From assembly GCA_006226965.1 (NCBI GenBank), contig SBGQ01000033.1, forward strand, positions 1 to 64,000: a stretch of 64,000 nt of DNA, read 5' to 3'. Positions 27,900-37,880 of the stretch are shown one piece after another (position 1 is the first letter of the stretch; every line of letters begins with the position of its first letter). Position numbers and translations under genes: made by a program. This DNA is from a bacterium (GTDB lineage: Bacteria; Bacteroidota; Rhodothermia; Balneolales; M1805). The notes under the pieces were generated by a model that saw only the letters and a list, made by a program, of their open reading frames with translations, was not told the origin of the DNA and made no database searches.

Positions 27900-30050
27900 T
27901 TAAGCTTGTGGCTCTTCTGATTGATGAGCCTGTGGAGCGTCGCCTTCACGCGGAGGTCTTTCAATCAAAGCCTTACGAGAAAGTTTAAGCTTGCCGCCAT
28001 GTTCTACTTTCAAGAGTTTCACAGTGATTTTATCACCTTCTTGAAGTACGTCACGAACGTTGGCAATTCTTCTGTGGTCGATTTCTGAAATGTGTAATAA
28101 ACCATCTTTACCCGGAGCGATTTCTACGAATGCACCAAATTCTTTGATGGATTTTACTACGCCTTCAAACACTTCGCCTTCTTCAAAAGAACCGGTGATT
28201 TGTTTGATACGTTTGATTGCCATTTCAGCATCTTCACCGTTCATCGCAGCGATAGAAACTAAGCCTTTGTTGCCTTGCTCTTCGATTACGATTTCAGTGT
28301 TTGTTTCTTTTTGTAATGCCTGAATTACTTTACCGCCAGGTCCGATAACAGCACCAATCTGGTCGTTAGGAATTTCGATAGTTGTAATTGTTGGAGCGTA
28401 TTTAGAAACTTTTGAACGAGAAACAGAAATCGTTTCAGCCATTTTACCTAAGATGTGTAAACGACCTTGACGAGCTTGTTCCATGGCACGTTCCATAACA
28501 TCGTAAGGAATACCTTTTACTTTGATGTCCATCTGGCAAGCAGTTAAACCATCAGATGTTCCGGCTAATTTGAAGTCCATATCACCTAAATGATCTTCTT
28601 CTCCTTGAATATCTGTCAATACAGCTACTTTTTCACCGTCAACAATCATACCCATAGCCACACCAGAAACTGGTTTTTTTACAGGAACACCGGCATCCAT
28701 AAGAGCCATTGAACCACCGCAAACTGAAGCCATTGAAGACGAACCGTTTGATTCGAGAATATCAGATACAACACGAACGGTGTAATTGAATTCAGCATCT
28801 GAAGGCATCATCATTTTTAAAGCACGTTCAGCTAAATTACCGTGACCAATTTCACGACGACCAGGGCCACGCATTGGTTTTGCTTCACCTGTTGAATATG
28901 GCGGGAAGTTGTAATCTAACATAAAGCTTTTGCTTTCTGTTGAGAACAAAGTATCAACAGATTGAGCATCACGCTTTGTACCTAGAGTAACGGTTGCTAA
29001 AGACTGAGTTTCACCACGAGTGAAAATTGCAGAACCGTGAGTACGTGGAATATAACCTACTTGTGTCCAAATTGGGCGAACCTGATCTAATGCACGACCA
29101 TCCAAACGGATTTTGTCGTTCACAATCATTGAACGGAAAGCTTTTTTCTGAATTTCGTAACAGAATTCTTTGATTGTAGCTTTTTCATCCGGATAAGCTT
29201 CTTCTAATTGAGCAACTACATCACTTACAACGGCACTGATTGCATCAGAATACTCTTTTTTAGCCGGACGTGAGTGAGTAATTTCGTCGATTTTTGTACC
29301 GACTAACTCAACTACTTTAGCTTTGAGCTCTGTATTAACAACAGCTTCAACTAAAGCACGTTTTTCTTTTCCAAACTCTTTTTGAAGCTCAAGCTGCCAA
29401 TCACATAATCTGATAATGGCATCGTGACCAAATTTGATTGCAGCTAACATTTCTGCTTCAGAAATCTCTTTCATTTCACCTTCAACCATGGCAACGCTTT
29501 CACGAGTTCCGCCAATAACCAATTCCAAATCGGATAATTTCATTTCAGAAATGGTTGGGTTGATTACTAATTCTCCATTAATACGACCTACACGAACTTC
29601 CGCTGTAGGACCATCAAAAGGAATATCAGAAATTGTTAATGCGATAGATGATGCAACACCTGATAACACATCACCATCGTTTTCTTTGTCTGATGAAATT
29701 ACATAACAAAGAACCTGAGTATCATTCAAATAACCTTCCGCAAACATCGGACGAATTGTGCGGTCAATTAAACGGCTTGTTAAAATTTCTTTTTCGGTAG
29801 CCTTACCTTCTCTCTTGAAAAATCCGCCCGGAAAACGACCCGCTGCATAAAAATTTTCACGATAATCAACAGTTAAAGGGAAGAAGGATTGTCCTTCTTT
29901 AGCCTCATAAGCACTTACTGCAGTTGCAAGTACCATAGTTTCGCCCATACCAACCACTACGGATCCATGAGCTTGTTTTGCCAAACGGCCGATATCAGCT
30001 GTAATAACTTTGCCCGGTGCAAATTCAACTGAACGTATATCTTCTTTCAT
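27900..30050 (-). CDS. pnp: Polyribonucleotide nucleotidyltransferase
   Basis: RNase PH, KH (GPGGKVIQALQKET) and S1 domain motifs. Confidence 0.98.
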   Translation of the reverse strand: MKEDIRSVEFAPGKVITADIGRLAKQAHGSVVVGMGETMVLATAVSAYEAKEGQSFFPLTVDYRENFYAAGRFPGGFFKREGKATEKEILTSRLIDRTIRPMFAEGYLNDTQVLCYVISSDKENDGDVLSGVASSIALTISDIPFDGPTAEVRVGRINGELVINPTISEMKLSDLELVIGGTRESVAMVEGEMKEISEAEMLAAIKFGHDAIIRLCDWQLELQKEFGKEKRALVEAVVNTELKAKVVELVGTKIDEITHSRPAKKEYSDAISAVVSDVVAQLEEAYPDEKATIKEFCYEIQKKAFRSMIVNDKIRLDGRALDQVRPIWTQVGYIPRTHGSAIFTRGETQSLATVTLGTKRDAQSVDTLFSTESKSFMLDYNFPPYSTGEAKPMRGPGRREIGHGNLAERALKMMMPSDAEFNYTVRVVSDILESNGSSSMASVCGGSMALMDAGVPVKKPVSGVAMGMIVDGEKVAVLTDIQGEEDHLGDMDFKLAGTSDGLTACQMDIKVKGIPYDVMERAMEQARQGRLHILGKMAETISVSRSKVSKYAPTITTIEIPNDQIGAVIGPGGKVIQALQKETNTEIVIEEQGNKGLVSIAAMNGEDAEMAIKRIKQITGSFEEGEVFEGVVKSIKEFGAFVEIAPGKDGLLHISEIDHRRIANVRDVLQEGDKITVKLLKVEHGGKLKLSRKALIERPPREGDAPQAHQSEEPQA

Positions 30051-30100
30051 GTCTTTTTTCTTCTTTATTTAAACGATAATTGGTGCAGATAACAAATAAA

Positions 30101-30123
30101 AAAGGCACGAATATCGTGCCTTT
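30101..30123 (-). terminator. rpsO-pnp intergenic hairpin/terminator
   Basis: Perfect 10-bp stem AAAGGCACGA-ata-TCGTGCCTTT. Confidence 0.75.
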
Positions 30124-30132
30124 CTACAAATA

Positions 30133-30402
30133 TTATTTGCGGATACCAAGTTTTTCGATAATAGCTCGATAACGCTCGATATCATTTTTCTTGAGGTAAT
30201 CTAACAATGAACGTCTTTTACCTACTAATTTCAACAAGCCTAAACGTGTTGAGTGATCTTTAGCATGTAATTTTAAGTGTTCTGTAAGATTATTGATGCG
30301 CTCTGTGAAGAGTGCAATTTGAACTTCAGGTTTTCCGGTATCTGCTTCTGTAGCACCGAATTGCTTGAAAATTTCAAGCTTTTTTTCTGTAGTAATACTC
30401 AT
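30133..30402 (-). CDS. rpsO: 30S ribosomal protein S15
   Basis: [53 protein letters not shown]. Confidence 0.98.
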   Translation of the reverse strand: MSITTEKKLEIFKQFGATEADTGKPEVQIALFTERINNLTEHLKLHAKDHSTRLGLLKLVGKRRSLLDYLKKNDIERYRAIIEKLGIRK

Positions 30403-30432
30403 TGGGAAAGTTTCCGCTTTAGATTAAAGTTA

Positions 30433-30452
30433 TACTAAAGTAGATTTTAGTA
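30433..30452 (-). other. rpsO leader hairpin
   Basis: TACTAAA-gtagat-TTTAGTA, 7-bp perfect stem between promoter and start codon. Confidence 0.5.
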
Positions 30453-30457
30453 GGCGC

Positions 30458-30488
30458 GAAAGATACAGGATTTTATTCGAAATACAAA
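30458..30488 (-). promoter_or_regulatory. Bacteroidota-type promoter of rpsO
   Basis: Minus strand TTTG (30485-30488) - 19 nt - TATCTTTC (30458-30465). Confidence 0.65.
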
Positions 30489-30548
30489 TTATCGACTGTT
30501 ACAACAAATATTAACATGGAGTTCGGTGCCATTATAAATATGTATGAA

Positions 30549-31487
30549 TTACTCCAGTAAGCGCAAAGCCTCTTCTTTATCCTTATTTAATTGCGAAATT
30601 AATTCTTGCAAGCCATTAAACTTCATTTCATCTCGCAAACGAGCCTTAAATTCAATTTTCATCACTTTTCCATAGATAGATTGATTAAAATTGAACACAT
30701 GAACTTCTATGGTTCTCTCTTCTCCTTTGGTAACAGTCGGGCGGACTCCAATATTCATCATTGCACCATATTTTTCACCTAAAACTTCCACCTCAACAGC
30801 ATAAACACCGTTTTTAGGAATTATCTTTTTGGGGTTTTCTGGTTTGATGTTTGCTGTCGGAAAACCGATTGTTCTTCCTCGCTGGTCGCCGTTTACTACA
30901 GTTCCGATAATTCGGTATGGATGCCCCAAATAGGTTTCAGCTAAGGCTACATTTCCGTCATTTAACAAGGCTTTTCTTACAGCTGTACTGCTTACCGTTA
31001 CTTCCGAAACTTCGTGAGCATGAACTAAACGAACATCAAAATTTTCACGCTTTCCAATTTCGGCTACCGTTTCGAAAGAACCGGCTCTATCTCGCCCGAA
31101 CTTATGATCGTAACCGATTACAAAACAGCTTAAACCTATTTTTTTGACAATATACTCTTCTATAAACTCACTGCTGGATAACAACGAAAAATCGCGATCA
31201 AACGGAATTACAACCAATTCATCCAAACCGCAACCCGTTAACAGATTGGCTCGTTCTTCTAAAGTAGTTAACAAGCCAATACATAATTGAGGATTAATAA
31301 TATCTCTCGGATGCGGGTCAAAAGTAACTAAAACTGAACGCGCACCACGGCTTTTGGCTTCATTAATAAGTACACGAATCAAACTGCGATGTCCTTCATG
31401 AACACCATCAAAAGTTCCAACTGTTACAACCGTGTTCGGATTAAAAGTAACATCTTTGAAATGAACGAGTTTAGTCATGTTTACCAA
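30549..31487 (-). CDS. ribF: Bifunctional riboflavin kinase/FAD synthetase
   Basis: VTVGTFDGVHEGHRSLI, GDQRGRTIGFPTANI. Confidence 0.96.
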   Translation of the reverse strand: MVNMTKLVHFKDVTFNPNTVVTVGTFDGVHEGHRSLIRVLINEAKSRGARSVLVTFDPHPRDIINPQLCIGLLTTLEERANLLTGCGLDELVVIPFDRDFSLLSSSEFIEEYIVKKIGLSCFVIGYDHKFGRDRAGSFETVAEIGKRENFDVRLVHAHEVSEVTVSSTAVRKALLNDGNVALAETYLGHPYRIIGTVVNGDQRGRTIGFPTANIKPENPKKIIPKNGVYAVEVEVLGEKYGAMMNIGVRPTVTKGEERTIEVHVFNFNQSIYGKVMKIEFKARLRDEMKFNGLQELISQLNKDKEEALRLLE

Positions 31488-32202
31488 ATAAAGTTTTTAC
31501 CTGATTTTCATCAAGTGCTGATTCTACGTTAAATGTGCCGATTCGAGTGCGTCTTAAAGCCGTTAAATGTGCCAATGAATTAAGTGCCAGTCCGATATCG
31601 TTAGCCAGAGATCGAATATACGTTCCCTTTCCGCAAACTACACGTAATTCTGCGAATGGCAAATCAAAGCGAGTAATTTCTATTTCTTTGATGCGAACAA
31701 TCCGTGATTTGATTTCAACTTCTTCACCTTTTCGAGCATATTCATATAAACGTTTCCCATCAATTTTAAGAGCTGAAAAAATTGGAGGAGTCTGCTGTAT
31801 TTCGCCTAAAAACTGCTCTCGAATTATTTTTTCTAGCGCTTCTTTTGTGATATGATTCCATTCAGATGTCTGCTCAACTTCCGACTCTGCATCATAAGAA
31901 GCCGTTGCTTCGCCAAATTTTAGTTCTGCAATATATTCTTTTTCATCCGCCTGAATCTGTTCGATAAATTTAGTAGCCTTTCCTAAACCTAAAACTAACA
32001 ATCCAGTCGCCATTGGATCTAAAGTTCCGGCATGACCCACTTTTTTAATTTTACTTGCCCACCGAACCAATTTTACACCCCAAAACGAACTTCTTCCTTT
32101 GGGTTTATCAAACAACAAAAAAGCGGCACTTAGTTGGTCTAAGTCCGCTTTTTCTAAAGATTCTGTGTTTAAAACAGGAATTTCATCAAACTGAATAGAC
32201 AT
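31471..32202 (-). CDS. truB: tRNA pseudouridine(55) synthase TruB
   Basis: KKVGHAGTLDPMATGLLVLGLGKATK, VVCGKGTYIRSLANDIG. Confidence 0.96.
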   Translation of the reverse strand: MSIQFDEIPVLNTESLEKADLDQLSAAFLLFDKPKGRSSFWGVKLVRWASKIKKVGHAGTLDPMATGLLVLGLGKATKFIEQIQADEKEYIAELKFGEATASYDAESEVEQTSEWNHITKEALEKIIREQFLGEIQQTPPIFSALKIDGKRLYEYARKGEEVEIKSRIVRIKEIEITRFDLPFAELRVVCGKGTYIRSLANDIGLALNSLAHLTALRRTRIGTFNVESALDENQVKTLFGKHD

Positions 32203-32212
32203 TCAACTTCTT

Positions 32213-32584
32213 TTATTCGTTTGAATCCGATGGTTTTTTAAATGAATCGTCGTGTTCATGTATTTTTTTGAACACTTCTTCAATTTTTTCAGCATATGAA
32301 GCGGTATCATCCAAGTAGAGATGAATTTCCGGCATTCTGCGCATCTGATTACGAATTTTTTTCGAAAGTTTATATCTGATATCAGAAACATGCTCTTCTA
32401 AATGCTGAAAAAAAGCTTTACTGTTTCCGCCACCCATAATACTGATAAACACTTTTGCAACTCCTAAATCAGGCGTTATCGTTACATCAGTAATGGTAAT
32501 CATGTTATTGTTTTGGTAGTCCTGTAAAATAGGAGCCAAATCTTTTTTTAAGAGTGATGAAATTTTGTCGGTGCGAACGCTCAT
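32213..32584 (-). CDS. rbfA: Ribosome-binding factor A
   Basis: MSVRTDKISSLLKKDLAPIL...ITITDVTITPDLGVAKVFIS...RMPEIHLYLDDT; start moved to 32584. Confidence 0.92.
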   Translation of the reverse strand: MSVRTDKISSLLKKDLAPILQDYQNNNMITITDVTITPDLGVAKVFISIMGGGNSKAFFQHLEEHVSDIRYKLSKKIRNQMRRMPEIHLYLDDTASYAEKIEEVFKKIHEHDDSFKKPSDSNE

Positions 32585-32654
32585 GACGGGAGTTTCAAAA
32601 ATTTTAAAGGTTTCCGATTGCCGGTTTATGCAACTCGTTCTGCAACATGAAATT

Positions 32655-32682
32655 AAGCCTGATTGTGCAACCAATCAGGCTT
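32655..32682 (-). terminator. Hairpin between infB and rbfA (attenuator-like)
   Basis: AAGCCTGATTG/CAATCAGGCTT 11-bp stem, weak U-tract. Confidence 0.5.
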
Positions 32683-32693
32683 TCTAATGTGTC

Positions 32694-35693
32694 TTAGCTT
32701 AACTTACGTTTTACTTCGTATTGCTCGTAAGCTTCAATAATATCACCAATTTTGATGTCATTGTAGTTGTGAATAGAAATACCGCACTCATATCCGGATG
32801 CAACTTCTTTCACATCGTCTTTGAAACGTCTTAATGCGTTCATTTCTCCGTTATAAACCACAATTCCGTCACGGATAAGTCGAATTTTAGAACCACGAAC
32901 AACTTTACCATCAGTTACATAACATCCGGCAACAGTTCCAACATTAGGTACTTTGAAGGTTTCACGAACTTGAACGGTAGCAATAACTTTCTCTTTCAAT
33001 TCAGGTGATAAGAGACCTTCCATCGCTTCTTTAACTTCATCAACTGCATCGTAGATTACAGAGAATAGACGAACGTCAATGCTTTCCTGTTCAGCTAATT
33101 TACGCGCATTTGCTGATGGACGAACCTGGAAACCAATAATAATAGCATCTGATGCAGTAGCAAGTAAAACGTCAGACTCAGAAATTGCACCCACACCTGT
33201 ATGGATGATTTTAACTTTAACTTCGTCTGTACTGAGTTTTTGTAATGAGCCGGCAAGTGCTTCGATAGAACCGTCCACGTCCCCTTTAATAATGATATTG
33301 AGGTCAGATACTTCACCCAATGCCATACGACGGCTTAAGTCGTCGAGGGTCATGTGTTTAACCATTCGAATACTTTGCTCACGCTTAATTTGCTGGCGCT
33401 GAATAGCCAATTCTTTGGCTTTTCGTTCTTCATGCATTCCAACAAGTTTATCACCCGCTTGAGGTAAACCGTCAAAACCTGTTAACTGAATCGGAGTTGA
33501 AGGACCAGCTTCTTGTAAACGTTGTCCTAATTCGTTTTCCATAGCACGAACACGACCGGAGAACTGACCTGCGATAAATACATCACCAACTTCGAGAGTA
33601 CCGTTTTGTACGAGTACGTTTGCAACAACCCCTTTTCCTTTATCAACACGAGATTCGAGTACGATACCGGTAGCGAGTCTGTCGGCATTAGCTTTTAAGT
33701 CGAGCAATTCAGCTTCAACCAAAACTTTTTCAAGCAATTCGTCGATTCCGATACCTTGTTTTGCCGATACTTCTGCGGTTTGAACATTACCACCGTATTC
33801 TTCAACAACAACATTGTATTCGGTTAACTGTTGTTTGATTTTACCCGGATTTGCTTCCGCTTTATCAATTTTGTTAATGGCTACAACTAACGGTACACCT
33901 GCAGCTTGAGCATGGTTTATAGCTTCTACTGTTTGCGGCATCACGGAATCATCAGCAGCAACAACAAGAATTACAATATCTGTTACCTGAGCACCACGAG
34001 CACGCATAGCTGTAAACGCTTCGTGACCTGGAGTATCAAGGAATGCAATTTTACGACCATCTTCTAAGGTTACTGAGTAAGCACCGATGTGCTGAGTAAT
34101 ACCACCCGCTTCACCGGCAGCAACTCGTGTACGACGAATATGATCAAGTAAAGATGTTTTACCATGGTCAACGTGACCCATGATAGTAACTACAGGAGCT
34201 CTATGAGATAAGGAAGCCGGATCGTCTTCAATCTCTTCCTCTTCTTCTAGTAACTCATCAGCAGTAATAAAGCGAACTTCTTTACCAAATTGTCCGGCAA
34301 TTAATTCGATGTTTGACGCATCTAATCTCTGGTTGATAGAAACCATAATTCCGATACTCATCAAACTTGTAATAATTTGTGTCACCTGAATATTTAACAA
34401 TTCAGCTAACTCAGAAACTGTAATAAACTCAGCAACTTCTAAGATGGTGTTCTTTTCGATTTCAGCTAACATTTCAGCTTCTTCTCGTTCAGCTGCCATG
34501 TCTTCACGCTTTTTCTTACGAAGCTTAGAACGTTTTTTACTTGCGCTTGCACCACCTTGCAATTTCATCATGGTTTCACGCATTTTGCTGTCTACTTCTT
34601 CCTCATCAACCTCAGGCTTACCGGATTTTCCTTTTTTATTTTTATCACGTCTTCCAGCGCTGCTATCTGATGAAGGTGCAGTTTGACCAGGAGTACCAGC
34701 AGTAGCTCCAGGTTTAGTTGGTTTATTTATACTTGGTGTAGATTCTGAACTTGTAGATGAAGTTGAATCAGCAGAATCACGTTTTTTAAGACGTTTTTTA
34801 CGGTTACGATTCGGATCATTACTATCCTGAGCTGCGCCCGCTTGAGGGGTAGCTGGTTTAATTTTATCAGGCGAAGAGCTTCCTACCGGACGTTGACCAC
34901 CGTCTTCACGTCTTTCTGGCCTTGGTCCAACCTGAGCATTACGATCACGTCGTTCAAAGCGTTTGCCACCTTGTTGGGCATTATCACGACTCTCAGGAGT
35001 ACGCTCGAAATTCTTTTTGATGTTGATTTTACCGATTACTTTTGTGCCTTTTAATTTTTCTGTTCTGGCACGAATAATCTCAGCATCTTCTTCTTCCGTT
35101 GTTGTAACAACTTGTTCTTCCTTAACTGCTTCAGCAGGTTTTTCCGATTGTACAACTTTTGGCTTTTCTTCAGTTACAGGTTTTTCAACAACTGGTTTTT
35201 CCTGAATTTTCTCAAAAACCTCAGCTACTTTTTCTTCTTTCTTTTCAACAACAGGGGCAGGTTTTTCTTCTGTTTTTTGTTCTACAACAGGCTCTGCTTG
35301 TTTTTCTGCTTTGGGTGCTTCTTTTTGCTTTTCTTCGATGGGCTGTAAGTCAAACAACTCATCAACTGACGGTTTGTCTTCAGCTTCTAAAGGCATTAGG
35401 TTGTCGATTGGATCTATACCAATTGGACTATCGAGTGATACAGTTTGATTTTGGCGAGATTTAAACTGACTTCTCATGTCCTGGTACTCTTCACGAGTAC
35501 GTTCAAACTGCTGACTTTTCTTTTTGTCTACACCATATACTTCGTCCAAGGCACTAACCATCTCATTTGAGAGTGTTGCCATTGGTTTATTCTCAATGGT
35601 AAATCCCTTTGATGCAAGTGTGTCAACCAAAGATGTAGTAGATACGTTGTATTCTTTAGCTGCTTTAAAAAGTTTTAGTGTGCCTTGGCTCAT
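32694..35693 (-). CDS. infB: Translation initiation factor IF-2
   Basis: VTIMGHVDHGKTSLLDHIR, long low-complexity charged N-terminus, conserved C-terminal domains. Confidence 0.98.
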   Translation of the reverse strand: MSQGTLKLFKAAKEYNVSTTSLVDTLASKGFTIENKPMATLSNEMVSALDEVYGVDKKKSQQFERTREEYQDMRSQFKSRQNQTVSLDSPIGIDPIDNLMPLEAEDKPSVDELFDLQPIEEKQKEAPKAEKQAEPVVEQKTEEKPAPVVEKKEEKVAEVFEKIQEKPVVEKPVTEEKPKVVQSEKPAEAVKEEQVVTTTEEEDAEIIRARTEKLKGTKVIGKINIKKNFERTPESRDNAQQGGKRFERRDRNAQVGPRPERREDGGQRPVGSSSPDKIKPATPQAGAAQDSNDPNRNRKKRLKKRDSADSTSSTSSESTPSINKPTKPGATAGTPGQTAPSSDSSAGRRDKNKKGKSGKPEVDEEEVDSKMRETMMKLQGGASASKKRSKLRKKKREDMAAEREEAEMLAEIEKNTILEVAEFITVSELAELLNIQVTQIITSLMSIGIMVSINQRLDASNIELIAGQFGKEVRFITADELLEEEEEIEDDPASLSHRAPVVTIMGHVDHGKTSLLDHIRRTRVAAGEAGGITQHIGAYSVTLEDGRKIAFLDTPGHEAFTAMRARGAQVTDIVILVVAADDSVMPQTVEAINHAQAAGVPLVVAINKIDKAEANPGKIKQQLTEYNVVVEEYGGNVQTAEVSAKQGIGIDELLEKVLVEAELLDLKANADRLATGIVLESRVDKGKGVVANVLVQNGTLEVGDVFIAGQFSGRVRAMENELGQRLQEAGPSTPIQLTGFDGLPQAGDKLVGMHEERKAKELAIQRQQIKREQSIRMVKHMTLDDLSRRMALGEVSDLNIIIKGDVDGSIEALAGSLQKLSTDEVKVKIIHTGVGAISESDVLLATASDAIIIGFQVRPSANARKLAEQESIDVRLFSVIYDAVDEVKEAMEGLLSPELKEKVIATVQVRETFKVPNVGTVAGCYVTDGKVVRGSKIRLIRDGIVVYNGEMNALRRFKDDVKEVASGYECGISIHNYNDIKIGDIIEAYEQYEVKRKLS

Positions 35694-35747
35694 AATAGAT
35701 ATTTGATTTCTGAAATAGGATTAAAAATGAATGGGTTATGCTAACAA

Positions 35748-37004
35748 TTAACCGTTAAATTCATCCTCAATCACTTTGATAATGCGTTTTGCCAACTCAT
35801 TGTCGATATCACCGTTGGTGCGTCTGACAATTTCATCAACATTTAAGTCGAGAACAGAACGTGCTGTATCGCAACCGATATCATATAACATTTGAACAGT
35901 TTCACGACCAAAGTCTGATTCAAATTCATAAATGTCGATATCGTCTTCTTCTTCCTCATCAACTTCGCGATAAACATCAATCTCACACTCTGTTAACCTT
36001 GAAGCTAAACGAATATTCACACCACCTTTACCGATTGCTTTTGATACTTCATCAGCCGGAACGGTAACTTTTGCGAATTTCTCATCTGCAGACAAATCAA
36101 CATTTAACACTTCTGCAGGTTGTAAAGCACGTTTAATGAACTCTTTTTTGTCTTTGGTGTAGTTAATTACATCAATATTTTCGTTGCATAATTCGCGAAC
36201 AATTGAGTGAATTCTAACACCTTTCATACCAACGCAAGCACCAACCGCATCAACACGCTCATCGTGTGAAACTACAGCAACTTTTGAACGCTCACCGGGC
36301 TCGCGTACCGTTTTAATAATTTCAATGATACCATCAAATACTTCAGGAATTTCATTTTCGAACAAGCGCTCTAAGAAAATCGGAGCTGTTCTTGAAATGA
36401 TTACTGTAGGATTACCATTTTCACGACGCACCTCGAGTACTACGGCACGAATGGTATCACCTTTGCGGTATCTGTCTTTGGGAATCTGATGATTTTTAGG
36501 GAGAAGTAATTCAACACCGTTGTGGTTAACTAAAATATCACGCTTACGAACCTGATATACATCACCTAAAATGATTTCACCAACACGTTCGCTGTAATCA
36601 TCAAAAACGTTTTCTTTTTCGATTTCACGGAGGCGTTGAGCCAATGTCTGGCGCGCCATCATAACAGCACGTCGACCAAAATCTTGCGTTAATTCAATTT
36701 CCTGCGGGAATTCATCATACAATTCTATATCAGCTTCAAATTTTTGAGCTTCAGAATATTTGATTTCGGTTACTGGGTCACTGAATTCATCGTCCGGTAC
36801 TACTTCACGAATATGCAGAATTTGAATTTCACCACGATCTGAGTTTAAAATAACATCAAAGGCATCATCTGATTCATATTGTTTACGAATCATGGAACGA
36901 AATACATCTTCCAAGATAGAAAGCAATAAATCGCGATCAATTCCTTTTTCGCGAGCTATTTCAGAGAAAGCTTGTATGATACTTTTTGAAAAATCGTTTT
37001 GCAT
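35748..37004 (-). CDS. nusA: Transcription termination/antitermination factor NusA
   Basis: S1/KH motifs (GACVGMKGVRIHSIVREL); upstream of infB. Confidence 0.97.
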   Translation of the reverse strand: MQNDFSKSIIQAFSEIAREKGIDRDLLLSILEDVFRSMIRKQYESDDAFDVILNSDRGEIQILHIREVVPDDEFSDPVTEIKYSEAQKFEADIELYDEFPQEIELTQDFGRRAVMMARQTLAQRLREIEKENVFDDYSERVGEIILGDVYQVRKRDILVNHNGVELLLPKNHQIPKDRYRKGDTIRAVVLEVRRENGNPTVIISRTAPIFLERLFENEIPEVFDGIIEIIKTVREPGERSKVAVVSHDERVDAVGACVGMKGVRIHSIVRELCNENIDVINYTKDKKEFIKRALQPAEVLNVDLSADEKFAKVTVPADEVSKAIGKGGVNIRLASRLTECEIDVYREVDEEEEDDIDIYEFESDFGRETVQMLYDIGCDTARSVLDLNVDEIVRRTNGDIDNELAKRIIKVIEDEFNG

Positions 37005-37028
37005 ATAATGAACTCCGTGAATTTTTCC

Positions 37029-37487
37029 CTACCAAGCGGGTAATACTTTTGTTTCTAAGGCCTTTTCTAGTGGAATTTGCTGGACTGGTCCTTTTTCGAG
37101 CTCGATGGTTAATACTTCACCATCAAAACCTACCAGTTTACCACTTGTGTTTTTCCCGCCTTCTTCGGTCTTATATCTAACTTTAACTTTTCGCCCAATA
37201 TTATTTTTGTATTGGCGAGCGTCTTTAAGAGGACGATCAAGACCCGGGGAAGAAACATTTAGAAGATACTTTCCGGAAATAACTTCGTTCGCATCCAGCA
37301 ACAAACCCAACTCGTTGCTTACTTTTGCACAACTATCTACAGATATTCCGCCTTGTTCCGTATCGAGATATACCCAAATAATTTGATTACCGAGCGCACC
37401 TTTGAGCTCGACATCTACAACATAAATATCGGTACCACGAATCACAGATTCGGCTAAGTCTTTAATTTTTATTTCCGGTTCAGTCAT
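37029..37487 (-). CDS. rimP: Ribosome maturation factor RimP
   Basis: Position upstream of nusA; YLLNVSSPGLDRPLKDARQYKNNIGRKVKV. Confidence 0.93.
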   Translation of the reverse strand: MTEPEIKIKDLAESVIRGTDIYVVDVELKGALGNQIIWVYLDTEQGGISVDSCAKVSNELGLLLDANEVISGKYLLNVSSPGLDRPLKDARQYKNNIGRKVKVRYKTEEGGKNTSGKLVGFDGEVLTIELEKGPVQQIPLEKALETKVLPAW

Positions 37488-37506
37488 AAAACAGATTTAT
37501 ACTACA

Positions 37507-37538
37507 AAAAAAAGTGAGGCCTGTTCGACGCTCACTTT
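37507..37538 (-). terminator. Terminator upstream of rimP
   Basis: AAAGTGAG/CTCACTTT stem with U-run on minus strand. Confidence 0.7.
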
Positions 37539-37613
37539 CTTAGACGGCAAAATATAGCCGTTTTTTGATTTCTTTACAAGTAATTACGCAAGTATAAATA
37601 ACATTAGAAGAGT

Positions 37614-37880
37614 TTATTCGGGCAAGTCTTCCAATCGGTTAAATTGTTTGTTCAGTTCTTCTAATGATTCAAAAACAGAATTTGAAAGCGTATAGGTTTC
37701 ATAGTATTGCCAAGAGATAAAACCTAATAATGCCGACATAATTCCTAAATCAAAACGCCACTGAATTAAGGAAAAAATTAATAAGATTAATGCAGATGCT
37801 CCGGTTAACACAAATCGTTGTTTACCTAATCGCACATGTACCGATGCTTTTTTTAATAAATTCCTGTACTTACCACTCAT
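37614..37880 (-). CDS. Small membrane protein of unknown function
   Basis: 88 aa with hydrophobic segment; abuts the upstream gene. Confidence 0.5.
   Translation of the reverse strand: MSGKYRNLLKKASVHVRLGKQRFVLTGASALILLIFSLIQWRFDLGIMSALLGFISWQYYETYTLSNSVFESLEELNKQFNRLEDLPE

Noticed and set aside
33079-33402. Plus-strand 107-aa ORF opposite infB
   Set aside because: Antisense to a conserved IF-2 domain; no independent evidence.
34842-35464. Several plus-strand Phe/Leu-rich ORFs opposite infB
   Set aside because: Mirror of the low-complexity Lys/Glu/Pro-rich IF-2 N-terminus; spurious.
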